Of a stretch of 64,000 nucleotides of DNA, positions 37,467 to 45,275 are shown piece after piece. The translations under genes and the position numbers were made by a program. A model generated the notes under the pieces. It was not told where the DNA came from. It made no database searches and worked only from the letters and a program-made list of their open reading frames with translations. Location: positions 1-64,000 of the forward strand of contig JAZDJP010000023.1 of the NCBI GenBank assembly GCA_043803805.1, in the 5' to 3' direction. The DNA is from JAZDJP01 sp043803805 (GTDB taxonomy: Bacteria; Planctomycetota; JAZDJP01). Numbering within the stretch: the stretch's first letter is position 1; every line of letters starts with the position of its first letter.

Positions 37467-38377
37467 CTTCCCCCCGTTTCCCTCACCCGCGGCATCACGT
37501 ATTTCTCCACGTCGCGGTCGCTCCGGAGCGCCGGGACGCCGGGGAAGAGGAACCAGCGCTCGGCGTGCGCGACGGATTGCCCGGGCGCGAGATTCACGAG
37601 CGGCCCGAGCGTTTCGATTTCAATCATGTTTCCATCGGTGTAGGTCTCGAAATTGCACCCGCCGTCCGGATAGGCGCGCCCGGCCGACACCGGGAAGCGC
37701 TTGACGAGAAGGAAATCCCGCCCCGCCGCCGCCGCCCAGCCGTCCGGGACGAAACTGCCGATTTTCTGGGAGGTTCTCCGCCCACGGACCTGGCGCAGGA
37801 TCACAAACCGCCGCCCGAACATCCAGCGATCATCTAAAAAGTCGGTGTAATCCCAAAGGCCGAACACGCCCGTGGGAAGCGGCGTCCGCCGGCCGGCCCG
37901 GGCCCGCGTGGGCAACGGAAACACCACCCGCGTGTCCTCCCGAAGAACGCTCAATCCCCAGGGGGCGATCGTCAACGTCCGCCGCCCGGCGTTCCGGATC
38001 CGGTGGGTCACCGTCACCGCCGCCCGCCGGGAATGAAGCCGGATGTCCATCGTTTTGGCGATGCCCGACGGGCGCTCCGGCGGCGCGACGATCCGCACAC
38101 CGCCGGGAAGGCCCCTCGCCGCGACGGGCCGGTTGTCGGGGAAATAGGTGAGCGACGGGAGTTCGGGCGCCACCCAGAGCCGGTGGCCGCCGTAGATCCG
38201 CCACTCCCGGCCACCCGTCTTCCCCATCATTTCGGGGTAGACCCGGAACAGATTCGTCCCTCCCGCGAAACCGAACCGGATAATCCGCGGCCCCACGTCG
38301 AGCGTCACCACGAGTTCGATCGTCCCGTTCGAAACGCCAAGGCAGTTATTCCAGCCGTAGCAGAAGATTTTATTCAT
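37451..38377 (-). CDS. DUF4380 family protein
   Basis: 308 residues from ATG 38377. The pattern IELVVTLDVGPRIIRFGFAGGTNLFRVYPEMMGKTGGREWRIYGGHRLWVAPE matches DUF4380, a beta-sandwich related to galactose mutarotase-like domains. Later blocks NLAPGQSVAHAERWFLFPGV fit the same fold. No signal peptide, so probably cytosolic; it may bind or epimerise a sugar, which is not shown. A longer frame to 38449 has no support. The last five codons lie inside a period-8 repeat tract, so the native C-terminus may have been altered. Confidence 0.75.
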   Translation of the reverse strand: MNKIFCYGWNNCLGVSNGTIELVVTLDVGPRIIRFGFAGGTNLFRVYPEMMGKTGGREWRIYGGHRLWVAPELPSLTYFPDNRPVAARGLPGGVRIVAPPERPSGIAKTMDIRLHSRRAAVTVTHRIRNAGRRTLTIAPWGLSVLREDTRVVFPLPTRARAGRRTPLPTGVFGLWDYTDFLDDRWMFGRRFVILRQVRGRRTSQKIGSFVPDGWAAAAGRDFLLVKRFPVSAGRAYPDGGCNFETYTDGNMIEIETLGPLVNLAPGQSVAHAERWFLFPGVPALRSDRDVEKYVMPRVRETGGRSLGV

Positions 38378-38468
38378 CGCCGCACCCTCCGATGATGAGG
38401 AACGTTTCCGCTTGCCCGCCATTGTAATCCGCCGCGGCCCGACGTCCATTCCCGACTGTTGAAACCGC

Positions 38469-38521
38469 TTGACTTCCCCCTCACGGCCAATACCATAACC
38501 CCGAGCCGACCGAACGGTCGG
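38469..38521 (+). promoter_or_regulatory. Predicted promoter and TetR-type operator of the acyl-CoA mutase gene
   Basis: TTGACT (38469) and, 16 bp later, TACCAT (38491) form a plausible promoter. Ten bases downstream is an inverted repeat CCGACCG-AA-CGGTCGG (38506-38521), 24 bp before the start codon. Operators of the form ACCGACC/GGTCGGT are typical for TetR regulators of fatty-acid and branched-chain acyl-CoA genes. The repressor is not encoded next to it. Confidence 0.6.
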
Positions 38522-38545
38522 TAACTCATCACGCTTCCGTCACTT

Positions 38546-40165
38546 ATGACGCCGGCCAAAATCCCCGCCCACCCCAGCCCCGCCTCCCCGGCACCCGGCA
38601 TCCACCTTCCCCGCCCCGCTTGCGCCGTTCCAGAGGATATCGCGCGTTCCGGGAACGGCGCGGCGATCGGCAAACCCGGCGAATTCCCCTACACCCGCGG
38701 CGTCCATGCGGAGATGTACCGGAAGCGCCTCTGGACAATGCGGCAGTTCGCCGGCTTCGGCACCCCGGAGGACACGAACCGCCGCTTCAAGTATCTTCTC
38801 GAACACGGCCAGACGGGACTCAGCACGGCCTTCGACCTTCCCACGCTCATGGGACGCGACTCGGACGACCCGATGGCCCTCGGCGAGGTCGGGAAGTGCG
38901 GGGTGGCCGTCTCATCCCTCGACGACATGCGCCGCCTTTTCGACGGCATCAACCTCGGCGAGGTCAGCACCTCGATGACCATCAACTGCCCCGCCGCCGT
39001 CCTCCTCGCCTTCTACATCTGCGTGGCGGAGGACCAGGGGGTGCCGCTTAACCGCCTCCGGGGAACCCTCCAGAACGACATCCTGAAGGAGTTCCATGCC
39101 CAGAACGAGTACCTCTTCCCGCCGGAGCCGTCGGTCCGGCTTGTCGTGGACACCATCGAATACGGCGCCCGGCAGATGCCCCTGTGGAACACGGTTTCCA
39201 TCAGCGGTTACCACATCCGGGAGGCGGGCGCGACGGCGGTCGAGGAACTCGCTTTCACGATCGCCGACGGGATCTGTTACGTCGAGAAGGGCCTCGCGCG
39301 CGGCCTGGCCGTGGACGACTTCGCGCCGCGCCTGTCGTTCTTCTGGGACATCCACTGCGACTTCTTCGAGGAGATCGCCAAACTCCGGGCCGCGCGCCGG
39401 ATCTGGGCGCAGGTGATGAAGGAAAAATTCGCCGCGAAGGACGAACGGAGCCTGCTCCTCCGCTGCCACTCCCAGACGGCCGGGGTGAGCCTGACGCGCC
39501 AGCAGCCGTTCAACAACGTCGTCCGCGTGACCTGCCAGGCCCTGGCGGCGGTCCTCGGCGGGACGCAGTCCCTCCACACCAACAGCATGGACGAAACGAT
39601 GGCGCTCCCCTCGGAGGAGGCGGCCAAGATCGCCCTCCGCACCCAGCAGGTCCTCGCCTACGAGACACGCGTCGCGGAATCGGTGGACCCGCTCGGCGGG
39701 AGCTGGCTCGTCGAAACGATGACCAACACGATGGAGGCGGAGGCCCGGCGCATCCTCGGGGAAATCGACCGGCTGGGCGGGGTCATCGCCGCGATCGACA
39801 ACGGCTATTTCCGCCGCCGCATCGCGGAAAGCGCCCTGCGGGAGGCCCGGGCGGTCGAGCGCGCCGACAAGATCATCGTCGGGGTGAACCGGTTCACCGA
39901 GCCGGACACGCCCTGCGACATTCCCATTCTCCACGTCGGCCCCGGGGTGGAACGGGAGCAGGTGGCGCGCCTCAAGGACCTCCGGGCGCGGCGGGACGCG
40001 CCGGCGTGGCGGACGGCCCTGGAACGCCTCGCCGACGCGGCGCGCGCCGGGGAGAACGTCATGCCCCGCCTCGTCACCGCCGCCCGCGCCTCCGCTACGG
40101 TCGGCGAGATGATGACCACGCTGAAAAACGTCTACGGCACCTACGGCGGGGGACCCGAGTTCTGA
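38546..40165 (+). CDS. Methylmalonyl-CoA mutase family catalytic (large) subunit
   Basis: 539 residues, the TIM-barrel substrate domain only. Landmarks: GKPGEFPYTRGVHAEMYRKRLWTMRQFAGFG (R-W-T-M region), GQTGLSTAFDLPTLMGRDSD, EVSTSMTINCPAAVLLAFY, RGTLQNDILKEF and RCHSQTAGVSLTRQQPFNNVVRVT. It interconverts acyl-CoA isomers with adenosylcobalamin; methylmalonyl-, ethylmalonyl- and isobutyryl-type enzymes are not separable by eye. The B12-binding domain is encoded by the next gene, fused to the MeaB GTPase. The 63-bp gap and common strand support an operon. The first ~35 residues (Pro/Ala-rich) are unusual, so a start slightly downstream is possible. Confidence 0.88.
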   Translation: MTPAKIPAHPSPASPAPGIHLPRPACAVPEDIARSGNGAAIGKPGEFPYTRGVHAEMYRKRLWTMRQFAGFGTPEDTNRRFKYLLEHGQTGLSTAFDLPTLMGRDSDDPMALGEVGKCGVAVSSLDDMRRLFDGINLGEVSTSMTINCPAAVLLAFYICVAEDQGVPLNRLRGTLQNDILKEFHAQNEYLFPPEPSVRLVVDTIEYGARQMPLWNTVSISGYHIREAGATAVEELAFTIADGICYVEKGLARGLAVDDFAPRLSFFWDIHCDFFEEIAKLRAARRIWAQVMKEKFAAKDERSLLLRCHSQTAGVSLTRQQPFNNVVRVTCQALAAVLGGTQSLHTNSMDETMALPSEEAAKIALRTQQVLAYETRVAESVDPLGGSWLVETMTNTMEAEARRILGEIDRLGGVIAAIDNGYFRRRIAESALREARAVERADKIIVGVNRFTEPDTPCDIPILHVGPGVEREQVARLKDLRARRDAPAWRTALERLADAARAGENVMPRLVTAARASATVGEMMTTLKNVYGTYGGGPEF

Positions 40166-40228
40166 CATGACTTCACCGGTGAAATCCGCGATTCCGCCAA
40201 CCCACGAAGGGATGAATGGGGAGCATCC

Positions 40229-41341
40229 ATGACCGGCCACCGACCGCGCATTCTTCTGGCAAAAATCGGCCTCGACGGCCACGATCGCGGCGTCAAGGTC
40301 CTGGCGCGTCACCTCCGCGACGGGGGGCTCGATGTCATCTACACGGGTCTCTGGCAGAGCCCCCAGGCGGCGGCCCTCGCCGCGATGCAGGAGGACGCCG
40401 ACATCCTGGGCATCAGCCTCCACTCCGCCGCGCACATGACGATCGTCCCGGAGGTGCTCCGGTGGCGTGACACCTACGGCATCGGGGACACCCCGGTCGT
40501 CGTCGGGGGCATCATCCCCGAGTCGGACCGCGATTCCCTGCTCCGGATGGGCGTCACGGAGGTGTACCATGCCGGGGCGTCGATCGGGGCCATTCTGGAA
40601 GGGATGAAACTCCTGGCCGCCAAATGGCCCCGGCCGCCGATCCGGGAACTCCTCGCGAACGCGAGCGCCGGGAAACCCGATGCCATCGCCCGGCTCCTCA
40701 CGGTTGTCTCCCGGGAAGGTTTGCCGGAAGGGCAGGCGCTCCCTTCCGCCCGGGCGGCCGTGATCGGGGTGACCGGCGTTCCCGGCGTCGGAAAGAGCTC
40801 GTTCATCGGAAGACTCGCGGCGCACCTTCGCGCGGCCGGGAAACGCGTGGCCATCCTCGCCGTGGACCCGTCCAGTCCCGTCAGCGGCGGGGCGCTCCTG
40901 GGCGACCGCCTGCGGATGACCGGCGGAAAACCGGACCCGGACCTCTTTATCCGGAGCATCGCCTCGGAGGAAATGCAGGGGGGGCTCGGCCCTCGCGCGA
41001 AGGAACTTGTCCGGGTCCTGGCCGGTTTCGGATTCGATGTCGTCCTCATCGAAACGGTGGGCGCGGGCCAGACGGACTATGCCGTGACGAAACTCACACC
41101 CAACACCCTGCTTCTGGTGATGCCGCAGGCGGGGGATGACATCCAGTTCTCGAAATCCGGCATCATGGAACTCGCCGCGGCGGTGATCCTGAACAAGACC
41201 GACCTCCCCGGCGCGGAGGCCGCGGCCGCGCATCTGACGTCACTCCTCCCGGCCGACCGGCCGTTCTGGAAGGTGTCCACCCTCCGTGACGATGGGTTCG
41301 CGCCGGTGGTGGCATGGGTGGAGTCGCTCTCGAGGGAATAA
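40229..41341 (+). CDS. Fusion of mutase B12-binding domain and MeaB-type GTPase
   Basis: 370 residues. Residues ~5-130 are the small-subunit cobalamin domain: KIGLDGHDRGVKVLARHL with DxHxxG (DGHDRG), GISLHSAAHM and VVGGIIPESD. From ~175 a MeaB/ArgK G-domain follows: Walker A GVTGVPGVGKSSF, VDPSSPVSGGALLGDRLRM, IETVGAGQTDY and NKTD. The usual C-terminal MeaB dimerisation arm is missing because the protein ends ~20 residues after WKVSTL. In IcmF, B12, G and mutase domains are one chain; here the catalytic domain is separate and the chaperone is joined to the B12 domain. GGGGAG precedes the ATG. It should load and protect B12 on the partner mutase. Confidence 0.85.
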   Translation: MTGHRPRILLAKIGLDGHDRGVKVLARHLRDGGLDVIYTGLWQSPQAAALAAMQEDADILGISLHSAAHMTIVPEVLRWRDTYGIGDTPVVVGGIIPESDRDSLLRMGVTEVYHAGASIGAILEGMKLLAAKWPRPPIRELLANASAGKPDAIARLLTVVSREGLPEGQALPSARAAVIGVTGVPGVGKSSFIGRLAAHLRAAGKRVAILAVDPSSPVSGGALLGDRLRMTGGKPDPDLFIRSIASEEMQGGLGPRAKELVRVLAGFGFDVVLIETVGAGQTDYAVTKLTPNTLLLVMPQAGDDIQFSKSGIMELAAAVILNKTDLPGAEAAAAHLTSLLPADRPFWKVSTLRDDGFAPVVAWVESLSRE

Positions 41342-41420
41342 AATCCGGAATTTCATGAACGTCGCGGGTTCCGGCGACGTCTATATGGTGCAGCCTCCAT
41401 TCCCCCGAAAGGATGGCATC

Positions 41421-43397
41421 ATGAAACGCCTCATCCCCCTGCTTCTGGCCGTTCCGGTGATTCTGGTCGCGGCGCTCACGTTCTATTTTCTCAAGGATGC
41501 GCCCCCTGCGGCGCCGGACGGGGAAAATGTCACCGCATCCCCGGCCACCGAAAGCACAAAACACGCCTCAATCGCCAACACCCCGTTCTCCGGATCCCCC
41601 GCCGAAACGGACGACCCCGCGGGGGAATCCGCCGCGCCGAAGACGACCCCCGCTCCGGAAAAGGTGAAAGATGCCTTTTCCCCCTCCCGGAAAACCCTGG
41701 AGGAGGTCCTGGCGAAACTCAAGGGGAAGGAACACCGGGCCATCTTGAGCGACCTCAAGGACGCCCTGACGAAAAAGGAATTCACCCGCGCCCTCGAACT
41801 CATCGAAAAAATCACGTTGAACGACGACCGGTCGGACCTCCGCGCCTTCTTCCTCGGACGCTGGGCGGAAACCGACATCCCCGCCGCCCTCGCCTACGCC
41901 CAGGGGACTTTCGGAGAACGGGACACCGGAAGCATGACCAACATTCTCCGGGAACGCATCGCCGCGGTCGGCGCGGTTCTTGAGATATGGGCCGCCGCAA
42001 GCCCGGTCTCGGCCATTGCCTGGGCCGAGCGGCTTCCCGACGGCGACGAGAAAACATCCGCCCACGTGGCCATCGGCGCCGTCTGGGTGAAGTCGGATCC
42101 GCAGGGCGCGGCGACCTGGGCCGAGCAGTTGTATTTCGCGTCCCCCCTCCAACGCGTCGCCCGGGAGTGGGCGGCGAAGGATCCCGAGGCGGCCCTCGCC
42201 TGGGCGAAGGGACTCGCGGCCGGACAGGGTCGCGACATCGCCATCGGGGCCGCCGCGGCGGCGCTTGCGGCAAAAAACCCCGAGCGGGCACTGGAACTCC
42301 TTCAGGAACTGGCCAACGGCCAGGAACGGACACGATCCATCGCCGGTGTCATCAAGGCCCTGGCCGCGACGGATCCCGACCGGGCTTTTGCGCTGATGGA
42401 TAAAATCCCGGAAACCGAACGGCCCCCGATCCGCCGGCAAGTTCTCGCCCAGTGGGCGGACGCGGACCCCGCCGCGGCCGCCGCCTGGATGGACAAACAT
42501 CCGTCCGGAGATAACGAACAGGATCAGGCGCGTTTTGCCATCGGTTCAGCCTGGGCGAAGAAGGATCCCGCCGCCGCCGCCAAATGGATGGAAACCCTGC
42601 CGGACGCGGGATGGGTCAAATCCAACGTGTCGGCGGCCATCGCCCGGGAGTGGGCCGCCCGGAATCCCGAGGAGGCCCTGGCCTGGATCAATCGAATCCC
42701 CAACCCGGCGGAACGGACCCAGGCCATGAACATCGCCGCCACATCATGGGCCCAGAAGGATCCCGCCGCCGCCGCCGCCTGGGCTCAAAACAACCTCCCG
42801 GCGAACGTCCGTGATTCCACCCTCCAGACCATCGCCAGCCAGTGGGCCCGCAAGGACATCGGGGAAGCCATGAATTGGGTCCAGGGATGGACGGACGGAG
42901 AGGCAAAGAAGAACACTCTGGCCATGCTCGGGACCGCATGGGCTCAGCAGGATCTGGACAAGGCCCTGGCCTGGAGCCAGACCATCACGGACCCGGACAC
43001 CCAGACCCGTGTGATGGGGCGAATCGCCCAAGTATGGGGCTGGAAGGATCCGGCCGCCGCGGCCGCCTGGGCCGCCCGGATTCCGGAGGGACCGGCGCGG
43101 GAACGCGCGATCCCCGGCATCCTGTCAAGCTGGGCGCAAAAAGACACGGATGCCGCGGGGCGTTTTCTCGACTCCCTGCCCGAGGGTCGCTCCCGGGACA
43201 TGGCCACCCGGAACTTCGTCTTCATGCTGAACGCGGGGAAACCCGAAGAGGCCAGGAAACTGGCCGGGACCATCCGCGACGAGGAAATCCGCAAGTCAAC
43301 GCAGGATTTCCTGGAGGGTCGCCGGGTGACGTACACCAAACGGGATATGAACTCCGGAGTCGGGAATACAACCGAAACACCGAAACCGTCACGGTGA
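41421..43397 (+). CDS. Membrane-anchored protein with WAxxDPxAAAxW helical repeats
   Basis: 658 residues. An N-terminal anchor (RLIPLLLAVPVILVAALTFYFL) is followed by a low-complexity Pro/Ala/Thr linker to ~85 and a short helical region. From ~180 to ~600 there are at least a dozen repeats of 30-38 residues with the signature WAxxDPxAAAxWAxxLP (for example EWAAKDPEAALAWAKGL, SAWAKKDPAAAAKWMETLP, TSWAQKDPAAAAAWAQNNLP). The spacing suggests TPR/SEL1-like helix pairs. I have seen such repeats in Verrucomicrobia-like genomes but no function is established. It starts 79 bp after the MeaB fusion gene and overlaps the converging next gene by nine bases. The internal repeats may recombine. Confidence 0.75.
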   Translation: MKRLIPLLLAVPVILVAALTFYFLKDAPPAAPDGENVTASPATESTKHASIANTPFSGSPAETDDPAGESAAPKTTPAPEKVKDAFSPSRKTLEEVLAKLKGKEHRAILSDLKDALTKKEFTRALELIEKITLNDDRSDLRAFFLGRWAETDIPAALAYAQGTFGERDTGSMTNILRERIAAVGAVLEIWAAASPVSAIAWAERLPDGDEKTSAHVAIGAVWVKSDPQGAATWAEQLYFASPLQRVAREWAAKDPEAALAWAKGLAAGQGRDIAIGAAAAALAAKNPERALELLQELANGQERTRSIAGVIKALAATDPDRAFALMDKIPETERPPIRRQVLAQWADADPAAAAAWMDKHPSGDNEQDQARFAIGSAWAKKDPAAAAKWMETLPDAGWVKSNVSAAIAREWAARNPEEALAWINRIPNPAERTQAMNIAATSWAQKDPAAAAAWAQNNLPANVRDSTLQTIASQWARKDIGEAMNWVQGWTDGEAKKNTLAMLGTAWAQQDLDKALAWSQTITDPDTQTRVMGRIAQVWGWKDPAAAAAWAARIPEGPARERAIPGILSSWAQKDTDAAGRFLDSLPEGRSRDMATRNFVFMLNAGKPEEARKLAGTIRDEEIRKSTQDFLEGRRVTYTKRDMNSGVGNTTETPKPSR

Positions 43398-43661
43398 ACG
43401 TGTCTGCCGTTTCAACATCCCCACCTTGTCGGCGATTTCAAGGAACTCGTCGTGCTTCACATCCTCGAGGCGTTTCTTGCGACGGTCCAGCTCCTCGTTG
43501 AACCTGACCGCCTTCTCCTGGAGAAATCCGTGGGTCTCGTGGGAACCGCCCAGAACGCGAAAATTTTCACCCTTCGTGATCCGGACGTGACCGTCCTTGT
43601 GATCGAAGCCGAGACCGAGAAGCATCGCCCGAAGGTTGTTTTTCTTTTTCTTCATTCGCAT
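43389..43661 (-). CDS. Small conserved protein of unknown function
   Basis: 90 residues (ATG 43661, or 43655). Strongly charged, beginning with KKKKNNLRAMLLGLGFDHKDGHVRITKGENF and continuing VLGGSHETHGFLQEKAVRFNEEL, RRGKRLEDV-like RKKRLEDVKHDEFLEIADKVGML. I recall the GLGFDHKDGHVRITKGxNFxLxGGSxETHxxMQEK pattern as a widespread short family in diderm candidate phyla and Planctomycetes, without function. The last nine bases overlap the 3' end of the repeat-protein gene on the other strand. It may be the last gene of an operon with the MBL hydrolase. Confidence 0.7.
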   Translation of the reverse strand: MRMKKKKNNLRAMLLGLGFDHKDGHVRITKGENFRVLGGSHETHGFLQEKAVRFNEELDRRKKRLEDVKHDEFLEIADKVGMLKRQTRSP

Positions 43662-43711
43662 CCAAAGCCCCCGGTTGATTATAACCGCCGGAGACTCCTC
43701 CGGCAAAAAAA

Positions 43712-44335
43712 TCACAGGAACGGGTTGTCCCGTTTTTCCCGGCCGATCGTCGTGTCCGGTCCGTGTCCCGGGTGGACGGCCGTCGTTTCCGGAAGAACCA
43801 GCAGCTTCTTCCGGATCGAGGATATCAGGATTTCCGCGGATCCCCCCGGCAGATCTGTCCGTCCCACGGAACCGGCGAAGAGGCAATCCCCCGCGAAAAC
43901 ATGCCCTTCCGTGACGAAGGCGACGTGGCCCGGAGAATGCCCGGGGACATGCAGAATCTTCAAGGGGATGCCCCCCGCGGATACCTCTTCCCCCTCCGCG
44001 AGGTATCCGCCCACCACCGGTTTTTCGGGAGCCGGGAAACCGAAGGCCTCCGTCTGTTCCACAAGGCGCTCAATCCAGAACGAATCCTCCCGATGGAGAT
44101 ACACCGGAGCGCCGGTCGCGCGCGAGAGCGCCGCGGCCGCCCCGACATGATCGAAATGCCCGTGGGTGATCAGGATCCGCCGCGGGGAGATGCCGACCTT
44201 CCGGGCGGCGGCCCGGATGAGGTCCACGTCGGCGCCCGGGTCGATCACGACCCCATCGCCGGACCGACGCGAGCCGACGATCCAGGCGTTCGTCTCGAGC
44301 GGCCCGACGGCCACTCCGCGCACAACGAGATCCAT
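43712..44335 (-). CDS. Metallo-beta-lactamase fold hydrolase (glyoxalase II-like)
   Basis: 207 residues. Metal ligands are visible in THGHFDHVG (HxHxDH), HVPGHSPGH and FAGDCLF, with the terminal HPGHGPDTTIGREKRDNPF typical for YcbL/glyoxalase II-like hydrolases. It begins MDLVVRGVAVGPLETNAWIV as in that family, so I use the ATG at 44335; other in-frame ATGs at 44353, 44368 and 44416 exist and would overlap the GT2 gene. Likely thioester or related hydrolysis; substrate not known. Confidence 0.85.
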   Translation of the reverse strand: MDLVVRGVAVGPLETNAWIVGSRRSGDGVVIDPGADVDLIRAAARKVGISPRRILITHGHFDHVGAAAALSRATGAPVYLHREDSFWIERLVEQTEAFGFPAPEKPVVGGYLAEGEEVSAGGIPLKILHVPGHSPGHVAFVTEGHVFAGDCLFAGSVGRTDLPGGSAEILISSIRKKLLVLPETTAVHPGHGPDTTIGREKRDNPFL

Positions 44336-44399
44336 CTCTTGCCCCGCCTTCATTATTTCATTCCGCATCCCGGGTTCCAGCGGGAAATCCCGCCCGCGG

Positions 44400-45122
44400 T
44401 CACCTTGGAAAATCATAGAAGAAGCGATCGGCGAATGTCCGATCCGTCCCGCGCAGGGCCCGCCACAACTGCCGGGGATGCAACACCAGCATCCGGAACA
44501 ACACCCAGTCGCCGAACCGGTCGAACTTGCGGCACGACGTGCTCACCGGCGAACGCCAGAGCGTTCCGAAACGCCTGCCCCCCCGGCGACCGTGAATTTT
44601 AAGGCGCCGCGCGAAATCAAGATCTTCCGCCACGATGAGCCTCTCGTCGAACCCGCCCACCGCCTCGAAATCCCCCCGACGGCACCAGAACAACCCGCCC
44701 GAAAGCCCCGTCGCCAGAAGCCCCGCCCAGAGCACCATCTCCGAGAGGAAAATCCCCAGGGACCGGCGCTCCGGACGGACCACGGCCCCGCCGCCGATGT
44801 AACGGCCGGAGGCCATCGCCCGGTCAATCTCCGCGAATGTATTTCCGGCCATGCGGCTGTCGGCGTCGATGGTGACAAGGATCTCCCCGCGCGCCGCGCG
44901 GGCCCCGGCGTTCCGGATCCGCGAGAGAACCCGGCTGTCGTCCCGGACGATCCGGGCCCCCCGGTCCCGCGCAATCGCCTCCGTGCGGTCCGTGCAACGG
45001 TTGATGACGACAACGACCTCAACCTGTCCCGGGAAGGCCGCGGCGGCGCGTGTGACGGATTCGAGGCACCGGCCGAGAAGGACCTCCTCGTTCCGGGCGG
45101 GAATAATGACGGAGAATTTCAT
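44400..45122 (-). CDS. GT2-family glycosyltransferase
   Basis: 240 residues. FSVIIPARNEEVLLGRCLESV at the N-terminus, the ILVTIDADSRM DxD-type site and GGFDERLIVAEDLDFARRLKIHGRR (ED-motif) are typical for inverting GT-A family 2 enzymes. There is a single hydrophobic segment (SEMVLWAGLLATGLSGGLFW) that may associate with the membrane. It precedes the MBL gene by 64 bp; functional link unknown. Confidence 0.88.
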   Translation of the reverse strand: MKFSVIIPARNEEVLLGRCLESVTRAAAAFPGQVEVVVVINRCTDRTEAIARDRGARIVRDDSRVLSRIRNAGARAARGEILVTIDADSRMAGNTFAEIDRAMASGRYIGGGAVVRPERRSLGIFLSEMVLWAGLLATGLSGGLFWCRRGDFEAVGGFDERLIVAEDLDFARRLKIHGRRGGRRFGTLWRSPVSTSCRKFDRFGDWVLFRMLVLHPRQLWRALRGTDRTFADRFFYDFPR

Positions 45123-45275
45123 CCGCCTCCGCGCAGGAAGTCCCGGGCTTGCCCGGGATTGAATGCGCTTCGGCGGATGTTCGCCGAAGCCTTGTGCGAA
45201 GGCGAACTCATAATCGGAACCCCGGTTTCAGCCGGAGAGCTCCATCGAAGGGAGATGTTCCGCCGGACACACGGA
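45123..45275. other. Short intergenic gap with small hairpins
   Basis: Contains CCCGGG-CTTG-CCCGGG and GCTTCGGC-GGATGTTC-GCCGAAGC hairpins between the STAS-REC-HATPase gene and the GT2 gene, on the same strand. Neither has a T-run. Could be transcription barriers or processing sites. Confidence 0.4.

Noticed and set aside
41421..43397. CRISPR-like or minisatellite array
   Set aside because: The repetitive DNA is an in-frame protein repeat with variable spacing, not direct repeats with unique spacers. No CRISPR array was seen elsewhere in the window.
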